In this document: positions 44,913-55,319 of the stretch, piece by piece
Layout: each line of letters begins with the position of its first letter
How positions within the stretch are numbered: the first letter of the stretch is position 1
From: Lasiosphaeria ovina
Taxonomy: Eukaryota; Ascomycota; Sordariomycetes; Sordariales; Lasiosphaeriaceae
Reading direction: 5' to 3'
Assembly: GCA_033439765.1 (NCBI GenBank)
Contig: JAULSN010000004.1
Location: 2,056,001 to 2,120,000, forward strand
Length of the DNA stretch: 64,000 bases
Translations under genes and position numbers: made by a program
Notes under the pieces: generated by a model
What the model was told of the DNA's origin: nothing
What the model saw: only the letters and a program-made list of their open reading frames with translations
Databases searched by the model: none

Positions 44913-45572
44913 TCTCTCTCGCCGGGTCCGATCTGATGTCTTGCATTCCTCAAGAGATTTCATTAGTGGTGCCAATGACCACCACAGCACGGCCGCAGCG
45001 TGGGACGCCGAGGCAGCAAGACGGCAGGTTGCAATTGCTGACGGCAAAAGGAACTTCAATTGGCTTAGGGCCATGCGTCGCCAACTGGCAACTAGGCTTC
45101 TTGCTTTATCTCCCATGCGCCTCCCGCATATCGAAACAGCAGCGAGCGCCCATCGCGCCGGGCACGCAGAACGTTACCTAAGAGTAACCACTGCCGTGAC
45201 ATGCCGGCCCCAGGCCCCAGGTCGTCCGCCGGTCGAGTTGGCCAGTAGATGGTCCGGGAACACCTTTTGGCAAATGCCTGCGATCCGCCGACGATAAGCC
45301 GGGGCGAAGGGATGCCTATCACGCCGATGAAGCTACTGCAAGTGATGATGATGATGGAAAGGCGGGCGCTCTGCCAATCCCATATCGTACCGCCCCGTCG
45401 CATGCTGTAGTTGCAGCAGGAAATCCAAAGTCATAAGCCTCATATAGGCCTAATAGCCCGTCCCAACGTCCTCGCATTAGGGGTTCTCTCTCTCTTCTGA
45501 TCTCTTTTGATATTCTCGCTAGAGTAGTTAGAAAACACCGAGGGACGTGTTCTGAAAACTCCAATCTCGAAT

Positions 45573-47497
45573 ATGGTGGCCCGAAGCTTGCTCGCTCTCT
45601 GCCTCGCGGTCGTTGCTGCAGGACACGGCGATCACGGCGAACAGAAGATCATAGCCGGGCCCCTCCAATCGCTGTGGTACAACAGGCTGCCCGGAGACGG
45701 AGGCACCCAGGTCCGTCCTCACGGGGGAGGGGCATAAAAACCCCGGCCGCGTGTTTGGTACTGATAGCTCGAGCAGGCTGATTCCGTCTTCTCTGGAATA
45801 TCAACCTTTGGCCGCCTGCCCTACTTGCCATGTCTCTCGCACAAGGATATCACATACGACATTGCCTTCATCGGTGCGTGTGTTTGCCACGCTCTCGCTG
45901 ATGGTGTCTACCGGCGCGGCGCATCTATCTACCCGTGGCTGATTCGGTTGTTGTTTCTAGGCGCCCCGTTTGACACGGGCACGTCATACAGGCCAGGTGC
46001 TCGGTTCGGCCCTTCGGGAATCCGGCAGGGGTCCCGGCGTCTCAACCTCTAGTATGCCGGGTCCATCACATCCTTGGTGATGAACTGTCCGCTTGGCCGG
46101 CGCGTATGCTGATAAGGCTCTCTCTCCAGCGGAGGGTACAACGTGCCCCTCGAGACGAACCCTTTCAACAGCTGGGCCACTGTCATCGACTGTGGCGACA
46201 TCCCGGTGACCTCGTAGGTTATATTGAAGAGAGATCTGTTCCACAAGGTCAAGGGGCTTCGTTACTTATTAAGTCTCTTCCAAGGTACGACAATACGTAT
46301 GCGCTCCACCAGATCGAGGAGGGCCACTACAGCATCCTGTCGAGATCGCCCGCCACGGACGCGGACAAGAAGGGCCCGTCGCTGCAGGGCAAGACGCTGC
46401 CCAGGGTCATCACGCTCGGCGGAGACCACACCATCACGCTCCCGCTGCTGCGGTCCATCAACCGCGCCTACGGCCCCACCACGGTGATCCATTTCGACAG
46501 CCATCTCGACACATGTAAGTGTCTCTGAGATGGGGGCGGGTAGTACCGCCGTCCGTCTGTACGTGTGTTTTTGGTATGTCTGGCAGCTGACAAAGGTGGC
46601 GGTCACCACCACCAACCAGGGCGGCCCAAGGTGTTCGGCGGCTCGCCGTCCGAGGTGGCCAGCGTCAACCACGGCACGTACTTCTACCACGCGGCGCAGG
46701 AGGGGCTGCTGCGGAACGACTCCAACATCCACGCGGGCATCCGCACCACGCTCAGCGGGCCCAGCGACTACGAGAACGATGGGTACTGCGGGTTCGAGAT
46801 TGTCGAGGCCCGCGAGATCGACACCATCGGCACCGACGGCATCATCAAGAAGATCCGTGACCGCGTCGGCACGGAGAACCCCGTCTACCTGTCGCTCGAC
46901 ATTGACACGCTGGACCCGGCCTGTATGTGATTTGTTGTCGAGGACTTGTTGTTGCTTCTGATGGGCGTGATGACACGAGACTGACTGACTGACTGACTGA
47001 CTGGTCCGGGTGGTTGTAGTTGCCCCGGCAACCGGCACCCCTGAGACGGGCGGCTGGTCGACGCGAGAGCTCCGGACCATCCTGAGAGGCCTCGACGGCA
47101 TCAACCTGATTGCGGCTGACATTGTCGAGGTTGCTGTGGGTTTTTTTCCCTCCCTTTCTCTCCTTCTTTCGCTAGGGATATTCTCGGTCTGCAAGACACG
47201 GGGGCATCTTGCGACTGACTGGTGTTGGCCATGTATACCTGGCGAGAAGCTGAGATCGGTGCTAATAATTATTACAGCCCGCATACGACACCAACGCCGA
47301 GCTCACGACCATGGCTGCCGCCGACGCCCTATACGAAATCATGAGTATCATGGTCAAGAAGGGGTTAGTTGGTTTTCCATCTACTAATGAAACCCCCTTG
47401 CCTATGCACGCGCCTGTTCAGCTGCTGACACGGACTAACTCACCCCATCCACAGACCCCTCAGCGGGCTTGAGGCTGAGGCCGGCGATGATCTCTAG
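45573..47497 (+). CDS. agmatinase/arginase-family ureohydrolase with a signal peptide
   Basis: Binuclear-manganese ureohydrolase fold; agmatinase (agmatine to putrescine plus urea) is the closest reading. Nine exons: 45573-45710, 45777-45873, 45961-46051, 46130-46213, 46285-46514, 46620-46922, 47020-47135, 47278-47363, 47455-47497; 395 residues. The N-terminus [20 protein letters not shown] is a typical secretory signal, so the product is probably secreted or vacuolar. Family motifs: [20 protein letters not shown], metal-binding GGDHTI (near 182), DSHLDTW (the usual form is DAHLDTW), [19 protein letters not shown] (near 300) and TGTPETGGW. The exon 6 acceptor at 46619 was chosen because it gives the conserved DTW; the earlier AG at 46586 would insert 11 residues in frame. 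Intron 6 carries a GACT repeat. Proclavaminate-amidinohydrolase or guanidinobutyrase activity remains possible. Confidence 0.88.
46980..47002. repeat. GACT tetranucleotide repeat in an intron
   Basis: Five to six tandem GACT units within the sixth intron of the agmatinase-like gene, shortly before its TAG acceptor. Each unit resembles a CTGAC branch point. Confidence 0.85.
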
Positions 47498-47965
47498 GAT
47501 AGCGGGCAGGCAAGGTTGGCAATAAATGGGCGGGCGGGGGCGTCGGTTGGGACTGGTGACAAGGTTTTATTTCACGTGTGGATGTGGAAAAGGCGGGTTT
47601 TGTGTCTTCCTGTGTGGGCGGTTTGCAAATGTCTCTTTTCTCTCGACTCTTTGAGGGCGAGCGAGCGCGATTCACAAGGTATTTGTGGAGTGGGTAGGTA
47701 GATAGCTGTGAGGTTTGAATGGTTATGGGTGGTTATGAAGATGGCTGGCTGCAGGTCCGACGCGGTGGCGTGCATGCATGCATTCACAAGTTCGGGACAT
47801 TTTTCAGTTTTAACTCTAAATTCATTTCATCTTCTCGCAACGGCAACCTAGCTCCACACACCTTCCAACCAAGGAAGGTTGTATGAAACCGGACCAATTA
47901 CAGCCCTCTACCGGTCCGTTTTCTTAACATTCCCATCCACAGACATTTAAAAAGTCAAGGAAAAG
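47498..47965. other. spacer between the agmatinase-like and hydrolase-like genes
   Basis: 468 bp in tandem orientation; 3' UTR of the first gene and promoter of the second. Nothing else seen. Confidence 0.45.
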
Positions 47966-48808
47966 ATGGCGCCGCCGACGCGCATCCCAACCGAGGAGGA
48001 CTTTGCCGGCATCGACGGGCTGGTGGTAAAACTAGCGTACCCGTCGCCGCGCGAGTCGACGACGGCGCTGCTGCTGCTGTTCCACGGGCTGGGCGACTGG
48101 GAGGAGCCGTTTGCGGGGTTCGCGCGCGGGCTGGCGCTGCCGGGCGTGCTGGGCATCGCGGTGCGCGGCACGAGCCCGCTGCCGCCGGCGCTGCTCGGCC
48201 TCTCCGAGGACGACGCCGCCGCGACGGGCGAGGGCACGCGCCACTTCTACTGGGGCGACGACATCACGCTCGCCGCCGACGGCAGCGGCGACCTCGACCC
48301 CGACCCGGGCTTCGCCAAGGCCCAGCGCCTCGTCCTCGACCGCCTCGTGCGCGACGTGCTCGTGCGCCGCTGCGGCTGGCATCTCAGCGACATACTGCTG
48401 TTCGGCTTCGGCGAGGGCGCGTCGCTTGCGCTCGGCCTGGCGTCGCGCGTGCGCCTTCCGTCGTCTCCGCGCGTGAGCGAGGTCCTGGAAGGGGAGGCGG
48501 AACCCAGCAACCAGGAAGAAGAAGCGGAGACGGCGTTTAAGGGCGTCGTGTCCATCGGCGGGCCGCTGCCACCGTCCATGGTGCCGTCGGTCGAGGCGCG
48601 CGCCAAGGCCCGCACGCCCGTGCTGGTATGCTACGGCAGCCGCAGCGAGCTCGTCGACGACGGCGCCGTCGACCTGCTGCGCCGCGAGTTCGCCGACGTC
48701 AAGGCCGTGCGCTGGACCCGTCCCGACGACGGCATGCCCCGCAGCAGGGACGAGGTCCTTCCCCTGATGCAGTTCTTTGCCGAGAGGCTGAACAGCGGCT
48801 GGCCGTGA
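47966..48808 (+). CDS. acyl-protein thioesterase/carboxylesterase-like protein lacking catalytic residues
   Basis: Alpha/beta-hydrolase of the phospholipase/carboxylesterase (APT) family, 280 residues, one exon. Recognisable parts: LLLFHGLGDWEEPFAGFARG (oxyanion-loop region), the FYWGDDI strand, the nucleophile elbow LLFGFGEGASLALGLA, VVSIGGPLP, and PVLVCYGSRSELVDD where the catalytic Asp would be. The end is DDGMPRSRDEVLPLMQFFAE. In APT1 the elbow is GFSQGG and the last catalytic residue is a His in a GMGH-type motif. Here the elbow is GFGEG (Ser replaced by Gly) and the His position reads MPRSR. From memory the fungal relatives of yeast YDL057W share this pattern, so the loss is probably a family trait, not a mutation. 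A non-catalytic or binding role is an inference. Codon use matches the neighbours. Confidence 0.82.
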   Translation: MAPPTRIPTEEDFAGIDGLVVKLAYPSPRESTTALLLLFHGLGDWEEPFAGFARGLALPGVLGIAVRGTSPLPPALLGLSEDDAAATGEGTRHFYWGDDITLAADGSGDLDPDPGFAKAQRLVLDRLVRDVLVRRCGWHLSDILLFGFGEGASLALGLASRVRLPSSPRVSEVLEGEAEPSNQEEEAETAFKGVVSIGGPLPPSMVPSVEARAKARTPVLVCYGSRSELVDDGAVDLLRREFADVKAVRWTRPDDGMPRSRDEVLPLMQFFAERLNSGWP

Positions 48809-49658
48809 CGAGGCCGGCTGGATGTTTCTATCCCTGTGGGTGGGCTGGGCGAGTGGGCTGGGCGCTTGGGTAAGGACGCTGAGTGGGAACAGGGGAGACA
48901 CGTTTGGGGTTTCGCTGTGAGGCCGGGAGAACGTGCCGGGGCAAGAGTCTTGGAGGCCTGGGCCAAAGACACAGGCGAGCAATGCATCAAGGGGCCATCA
49001 GCTGTGGTCAACCTTTCACTGTCCTCCTGTAAGGACCGTCGTGGTGCTCCATGAATGTCTATAATTCCCCTAACCACGCCCGTACCTTGATTAGGATCAA
49101 GAAAGCCAGCCGCCTCGACACAACGGAGGGAGCTGTCAGAAATGGCAACAACAATACTATTGTCTTCTAACATGGCAGAGAACTTGCTCTTCTGCGTCAG
49201 CCTGTCTGTCTATACTGCAGCAATATCCTGCCGGCGGTGAATTAACACGGATGCGTCTTTTACAAGAAAACAGATCCGGTAATGACATGGCCAAGTCTCA
49301 CGCATTAGACGCCTGACGCACCTAAACCCACTCTCATCCAACGTTGTTCTATTCTATGCTACAAGCCAAGTGCCATATTTCCACAGCACCACTATAAAGC
49401 TAATGAAACAATTACATCTACAGATGAGTGAGTGCGGTATAACACTAGAGCAGTCAAAGTAAAGGGAAAAGAGCCTGAAATAGGGAAGTGTACCTACCTA
49501 CTCCCTAGGTACCCATATATAGGAAGGAATTGGAAGCTCGCAACTTGAAGGGGCAAAAAACAACAGACAAACAAAAATTGAAAGGAAAAATAAAAGAAAG
49601 AATCAAAAAATTGAAAGGAGACGAGAAATGGCAAAAAGACAAAAAAAGATGGATGAAC
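48809..49658. other. spacer 3' of the hydrolase-like gene
   Basis: 850 bp without a supported gene. A TACCTACC-type string lies at 49493-49512, and an A-rich stretch precedes the tRNA 3' end. The A-rich + strand reads as T-rich on the tRNA strand just downstream of the tRNA, as expected for a Pol III terminator. Confidence 0.5.
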
Positions 49659-49747
49659 TCTCCCCGACCGGAATCGAGCCGGTGACCTTTCGGTAAACAA
49701 ACTAGACATTTACAGCCGAACGTGATAGCCAACTACACCACAGGGAG
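49659..49747 (-). tRNA. tRNA-Tyr (anticodon GTA) with a 15-nt intron
   Basis: A full cloverleaf can be drawn on the minus strand. The acceptor stem CTCCCTG (49747-49741) pairs with CGGGGAG (49666-49660) and A is the discriminator. The D arm GTG...CAC has the GG pair. The anticodon stem TTCGG pairs with CCGAA, with loop CT-GTA-A (anticodon 49713-49711). A 15-nt intron (49709-49695) sits one base 3' of the anticodon, as in eukaryotic tRNA-Tyr. The T arm is ACCGG-CTCGATT-CCGGT. The C1-G72 end pair is the eukaryotic tyrosine identity element. T54 is replaced by C in the T loop. Confidence 0.95.
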
Positions 49748-50172
49748 TTTACTGCTTTTTTTTGTTGGAAATCAGGGTGGGAAACTCTTCTTTTGTGGAT
49801 GACTCTTTGGCCGAGGCTGGTGGGTGGAAATGTTTCCACTCCTGATGGAGTTTGTTCGAGGCGCCCCTTCCCTAGGTGCCGGGGGTGGGGGCCTGGAACA
49901 ACCTCCAGGCAGGGGTTCACCCGGCCCACCCGGTCCGCTAAAAGGATGACCTCATTCAAGAGTCCAGCTGTCTGTCCGTCACTCGGACCGAGAACTTTAC
50001 ACGTACCTTAGTTTAGAGTTAGGTACCGGCAACCACCTCCAACTCGACAATTGCGAGTTGATTTTGATGCCACGCCGCTAATCCGCCCCATCGGCCGCGC
50101 TCTGGGGCTGGCTACATACCTTTGGCCCAGCTAGCCAGCCCCCTTACGTGCCTTGCCTTGGGCAAAGGTTCA
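49748..50172. promoter_or_regulatory. spacer between tRNA-Tyr and OMA1
   Basis: 425 bp; the OMA1 promoter and leader. No other feature seen. Confidence 0.45.
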
Positions 50173-50421
50173 ATGACGGGATCAGCCATGTTCAATGCCA
50201 GGCTGTTCCGCATCCCCATCCCGGCCCGTGCTCCGGTCCTACGGGTGCCCGCTCGGCGACCGTTTGCGGCTGTCTCTACTGCCCGCCCTATTACCTGCCG
50301 CTACCCGAGACCTCGGATACCCGCGGCGCCAGCGACGGCGACGGCGACGGCGACGGCAACACGGCCAGGTGCCAACCTCTTCCGACCCGCCTGGCCTCTC
50401 CCCGCCCGGTCGCGACAACAA

Positions 50422-50452
<31 letters not shown>

Positions 50453-51493
50453 GCCGAGTATACCACCAAGGGCACTTCTACCATGACCCCGATGGCTCGC
50501 GGCGGCGCCAGGCCGAGACCCTGCTGCCCCGGCACCGCGTCGTGCGCTTCGTGCGCAGCCCCATCACGCACGGCTTCGTGCTGGCCTGCATAGGCGCCGC
50601 GCTGGCCTTCTACTTCGCCAACCTCGAGACGGTGCCCGTCAGCGGGCGCACGCGCTTCAACGCCTACAGCGCCAAGACGGTGCGCGAGACGGCCGACCTG
50701 CAGTACCGCGCCATGCTCGCCGACCTGCAGCGCCAGGGCGCCCGCTTCCTGCCCGACCACGACCCGCGCACCCGCCGCGTCAAGCGCGTCATGCGCAAGC
50801 TGATCCCCTTCTCGGGCATGGGCGACGACGAGCACTGGGAGATCTTCGTCATCGAGGACCCCAAGACGGCCAACGCCTTCGTGCTGCCCGGCGGCAAGGT
50901 CTTTGTGTTCAGCGGCATCCTCAACGTCGCCCGCTCCGATAGCGCCGTGGCCACGGTGCTGGGCCACGAGATCGCCCACAACGTCGCCGGCCACGTCGGC
51001 GAGCGCATGAGCCAGCAGATCGGCACCAACATTCTGCTGTACGCCTCCGTCATCGCCCTCGCCCCCTTCGGCATACTGCCCGTCCTCACCGGCGCCCTCG
51101 TCAACCGCGTCCTCGACGTCGTCTTCTCCCACCCCATGAGCCGCAAGCAGGAGACCGAGGCCGACTACATTGGTCTGATGATGATGGCCGAGGCCTGCTA
51201 CGACCCCGAAGAGGCCCCCGCCTTCTGGGCCCGCATGGAGGCCGCCGCCGGCGACAGCCAGCCCCCCGAGTGGCTGAGCACCCACCCCTCGGTGAGTTAC
51301 TATCCGTGGTATCATACGACGAAGAAGAACATCCCAACTAACAGACCCGCCGTAGAACGAAACACGGATCAAAAAGATCCAGGGCTGGCTGCCCGCCGCC
51401 CTCGAGAAGCGCGCCGCCAGCGACTGCTACACCACGTCGGCGTTTGCGGACCGCTTCAAGCGCGCCCTGTCGCTGGGCATCGTGTTTGTCTAG
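50173..51493 (+). CDS. OMA1: mitochondrial inner-membrane metalloendopeptidase Oma1
   Basis: M48-type zinc protease of the mitochondrial inner membrane, involved in stress-activated processing and quality control. Two exons (50173-51291, 51356-51493) give 418 residues. The start is the first ATG in frame; another ATG five codons later (50188) is equally possible, and the frame upstream begins only with TTG. The N-terminus is Arg/Ala/Pro-rich (presequence-like), with a Gln run from a CAG/CAA repeat. A membrane helix follows SPITHG (about 132-150). The catalytic core has NAFVLPGGKVFVFSGIL, zinc motif HEIAH (about 265-269) and RKQETEADYIGL with the third ligand Glu. After the helix come STHPS|NETRIKKIQGWLP and the ending FVFV-like LGIVFV. 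The 64-bp intron contains CTAACAG before the true acceptor CCGTAG; using the first AG would break the conserved end. Confidence 0.93.
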
Positions 51494-51502
51494 ACCGAGA
51501 AA

Positions 51503-51503
<1 letters not shown>

Positions 51504-51550
<47 letters not shown>
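51504..51550. repeat. GCTCCT hexanucleotide repeat in the OMA1 3' flank
   Basis: About eight tandem units start 11 bp after the OMA1 stop codon, so the repeat is probably in the 3' UTR. Confidence 0.9.
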
Positions 51551-52253
51551 TTGCTGCCTTGAGTAGGGAGGTAATGTGATAAAGCATCGAACATGTATAT
51601 GCCATATCTCATCTCACATCTCACACACATCTCATATATATATAGCATTGGGGGCTTTTCTAGGTGCCTACGGTGTTTGGTGTTTGGTGTTTCTTTGGAT
51701 TAAATGCTTTGAAGGGTGGGTGAGGTTGGGAAGACTGAATATCCTACCGGTCGGATGGATATCTGGCGGCTCATAGCATGTTGGGGGGATATTTGTTTTG
51801 GTCTTATTTTCCCTTTAGAACACTGTACTGCACCATACTCAGGCCAGGTTGGCTACCAAGGGTTTTGCATGAGGTGCATAGAATTTCTGGCAGAGGGAAA
51901 CGGGACGGATGGGAACACACCAAGGGAGCACATTCAGGTTCTTGGTTGGTTTGGCGTTAGATCGGATATTGACTACCTTACCTGCCTACGAAATCTCCAT
52001 CCACAATCAATTTTGGTTCGCCAACTCGCTTGCCTAGGTTGGCTTGGCCGCACCACTCCAGACGAATTCCCAAGCGAGGAAAATAACCATGAAACAAATG
52101 TCGAAACGACCTGAGAAGAAGCAACCAATAAAAGGATTTGGTAATAAAAAAGCCTCATGTCTCATTACTATTTCGTCTGTCTAACAAACAATTTTGGATA
52201 TCATGCCTGCCTACCTACCGGAACCTAACCTGCCAGCCCGGTATTTTGTTTAG

Positions 52254-52254
<1 letters not shown>

Positions 52255-52301
<47 letters not shown>
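52255..52301. repeat. CT dinucleotide microsatellite
   Basis: About 23 uninterrupted CT units followed by TTTCTTTC, about 165 bp from the GTPase stop codon. Confidence 0.95.
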
Positions 52302-52307
<6 letters not shown>

Positions 52308-52465
52308 CTCTCCTTTATCCTACAAGTCCCCTTCTTTCCTTATTGAGCTCCTCAAAGCACGCAACCGACCTAGCCCCAAAGATGATGATTGACCGACCAA
52401 CCCGACACAAGACAAATGGAATCATTAAGTAAGGCCCCGGGCACGCACCCGACTCCGCCCGACGC

Positions 52466-53661
52466 TCAGTAAGCGCTCTCGCTCTGGCGGCGCGAAAACA
52501 GCCCTTTCCACAGACCGGCGCGCTTCCTGCTCGGCGTGGTGCTGGCGGCGCCCCTGCTGGGGGTGCGGCGCGCGACCGCCGGCGGCGGCGCGGGCGGCGG
52601 CAGTTGCGACTGCTGCGTGAGCAGCTTCAGGCGGCGGTCGTGCTCAGCGCGCTCGCGGTAGCGCAGCATGTTGAGGCGGCGCAGGCGGAGGATGTCGTGG
52701 GCGACGAGCGGGAAGATGGCGTCGACGTTGGCGCCCGTCTTGGCCGAGACCTCGAGGAACGGGCACGGCGCCGCGGTCTTGGTCTCGGGAGAGAAGGCCG
52801 ACGAGGACGGCGGCGGCGACGGCGGCGGCAGTCTGATCCTGGCTGCGGCGGCGGCGCCGTCGGCCAGCGACAGCTCGCGCTCGCTTGCCAGCCCGACGTC
52901 CTTGTCGTCGACGGCTATGCTGTCGTCGAGGTCGCTCTTGTTGCCCACCAGCAGCAGGCCGTAGTGCCGCCCCCCGGGTCCGGACGACGTGATGTGGTCG
53001 AGTATAAACTCGGCGAGGCCCTCGGCCAGCCGGAGCGACGCCGCGTTGCCCACGTCGTAAACCAGCACCGCCGCCTCGGTGATGTCGACTGCCTGCGCCA
53101 GCATGGGGTTGCTCAGCAAGTGCTTCGACGGCATCTCCAGGGCGTCCACCACGTAGACGCGCCCGTCCTCGAGGGTCAACGGGTGGCGGCATCCACGCTC
53201 ATAGAAGGGGTCGGGCGGCTTGCCGGAGCCGCGAAATGTGTCTTGGCCAAACTGGAGGCGCGCGGTGTTAGTACGCACGTGGCTTATACGGACACACGTG
53301 TATGCATCCCAGACAGCTGTCGCTTCACGCATCTTTCGGAGCTACTGCTCCAGTGAACAGAACTCACCCGCGTTAGGATTGCCGTCTTCCCTGTGCCCCT
53401 GGCGCCGACGACTAAGACTCGGAACTCGCCGACTGGTTGCTGCGATTTTTGCTGCGACTGTGGTATCGGCCGTGGCACTTGTTCTGATTGTTGCTGCTTT
53501 TGCCTCCTTCTTTCTACCTCGGATGCCGTCACCGGTGCTGCTGCAGCCGTCCGTGGTCGTCTTTCGTCTTCGGGGCGACGAGGCGGCGCAGCATCCTGCC
53601 ACCGCAGCAGGGCCTTAAGGTACTTCGCTTCTTCTGCCGTCCAGACAACCGAGTTCACCAT
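52466..53661 (-). CDS. Ras-like small GTPase with degenerate switch II
   Basis: Two exons (53661-53368, 53251-52466) with a 116-bp intron (GTGAGT...TACTAAC...CAG) give 359 residues, longer than a typical Ras (about 190-210). A 75-residue N-terminal extension starts MVNSVVWTAEEAKYLKALLR. It is followed by G1/P-loop GARGTGKT (about 85-92, with TR at the exon end), then FGQDTFRG. Where G3 (DxxG) should be, the sequence reads YVVDALEMPSK, so the Gly and catalytic Gln are absent. G4 is intact (VGNKSDL) and so is G5 (EVSAKTG). A Ser/Pro insertion lies between them. There is no C-terminal CAAX box; the end is basic (KGLFSRRQSESAY). I infer a nucleotide-binding regulator with low or no intrinsic GTPase activity. 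A TTTTTAG acceptor-like site upstream of the ATG suggests a 5' UTR intron. Confidence 0.8.
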
Positions 53662-54020
53662 GCTTGGCGGTCCGGGAATAGCCTCGACTAAAAACGTGAG
53701 AGGGAAATTGAAGGTGTTTTGCAACAACAATAAAATCAGCAGTTAAAAAAAAAACAAGGAACCCCAAAACTAGTTGGTGTGCAAAGACGGCGGTTTCATG
53801 TGATCAACGGCGGGCAGACGGTCAGAAAAGCTGGCCAACATAAATAAAACTCTCGACTTGTCTTGGCTGCCTGATTCGGATGCTCGTGAACTCAAGTAAG
53901 CACCAGCGCAGGAGGTCAGCGGCTTACTTTTTGGCCTAGAAGTGCAAGTAGAAAAAAATGGCACGACAAAAGTAGATAAAGAGCAGGGCATTATGACGGG
54001 TGTTCAGCCATGGATGGACT

Positions 54021-54048
54021 CGCCCTCGCCCTCGCCCTCGCCCTCGCC
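54021..54048. repeat. CGCCCT tandem repeat
   Basis: Four to five hexanucleotide units. Confidence 0.85.
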
Positions 54049-54604
54049 ATGGAGGCAGGACCAGTCGTCATCGTAGGATGAACATGAGAAAAGAATGGCT
54101 GGGTCCCGAATTCTGGCAAAATGTGAACTGTGTCACAAGTTGGGTGGTTTTCCGAGGGGTGAGGATGATACGATCGCCCGCGCTATAGATGCGTTTTATC
54201 ATGGCGTCCCAAACGAGCTACTCCGTACTTGCGGAGAGAAGGGAAAACAAAAAGACGGGGGAGCTCATGGGCGATTTCAGGGACCGACTCGGGCAACCGG
54301 CATTCGCTTGGCTGGCCTGCGTCGAGAATCTCGCGAGAGAATTGAGGGGAGTAGTTGATGGCCCAGCGAGTTCTTCACACTCGATTGGCCGCCGTGTGGA
54401 TGCACACACTGTTCCTGATGGACAGCGAGATGCAGGTGATCAGATCAGCCTCGGCTGGAATATGTATGTGCAGCACTGACTGACTGCACTCCAGGCACGG
54501 AGTATATACCTGCACGGAACCAGAGACGAAGCGTTTGAGGCGTTGGCTGGCCCGCGACCGGTACCTAGCGGGCAGAAAGGGTTGGGTGCCTGCAGATCAG
54601 ATCA

Positions 54605-54632
54605 GATGCGATGCGATGCGATGCGATGCGAT
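54605..54632. repeat. GATGC pentanucleotide repeat
   Basis: Five perfect units plus flanking partial units. Confidence 0.9.
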
Positions 54633-55290
54633 GTGGCGCGATACCCCAAGTCCGCCTACTTACGGAATACCTTCCTACCTTGGCTGAGGTAGTAGCCACG
54701 ATCGCTCACGTCATGGATGCCCTCGCGCGCTGGGAGACATGTCGGCGGGAATCCATGGCCACCACAGTCACAGTACCACACAACCTTGCTGTAAGGCGCG
54801 CCGCTGCCAAGGCTCGCCCTTGGGTTGATGGGATCGGCGAGGGCACAAGCCGAGAGGGCGGCACAATATCCGTAGGGCAAGAGTTTTATTCAGAAGGAGG
54901 AACAAGGCAGGCTCTTCCACACACCTGCATCACTTGATACCGGCAAAGACTGCACACTAGTCTAGACCCAGGACTAGTGTAGGCAGGCAGGTCTTCTCGA
55001 ACCTCGATCGATGCTCCTGACGCCGTCGTCCATGTCCATCCAGGTCCAGGTCCAGGTCGAGGCCGACAAGCGGAGCAGCCCTCGTAGCTGCTATGCATGG
55101 TTAGGGTAGGTATGCAGGACGACATTCCTGGCTAAAAACGTCCCAAAAGGGTACAATGACCTGGGTAGGTAAGGCCTTCATGAGCTATATTTGCATCAGG
55201 TCGAGCTGTCTACCAACTGACGAGGTGCAGGACGAGATGATGCATGGCGGATGCAAGCACGGGCAGGTTTTAAGGGTAGGTTATCGTTAT

Positions 55291-55319
55291 CCATCGCCAT
55301 CGCCATCGCCATCGCCATC
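55291..55319. repeat. CCATCG hexanucleotide repeat
   Basis: About five perfect units. Confidence 0.9.

Larger units (their letters stand above)
41838..45572. promoter_or_regulatory. 3.7 kb divergent spacer with a MITE
   Basis: Lies between the starts of the disordered-protein gene (-) and the agmatinase-like gene (+). It holds a TA-flanked inverted-repeat element at 44372-44565 (separate entry), a C run at 44896-44912 and short AAGTGCTCC repeats near 43970-43995. The frame at 42655-43272 (+) overlaps others on both strands and shows no domain, so I treat it as chance. No RNA gene is seen. Confidence 0.45.
51494..52465. other. convergent spacer between OMA1 and the GTPase gene
   Basis: 972 bp with two strong tandem repeats (GCTCCT at 51504-51550 and CT at 52255-52301) and TACCTGCCTACC-type strings at 51971-51989 and 52200-52218. 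No gene seen. Confidence 0.5.

Noticed and set aside
50239..51372. 377-codon minus-strand frame opposite OMA1
   Set aside because: Antisense shadow of GC-rich coding sequence; the plus strand has HEIAH and the full protease.
54611..54937. 108-codon frame starting in the GATGC repeat
   Set aside because: Its start is the microsatellite itself and the rest shows no motif.
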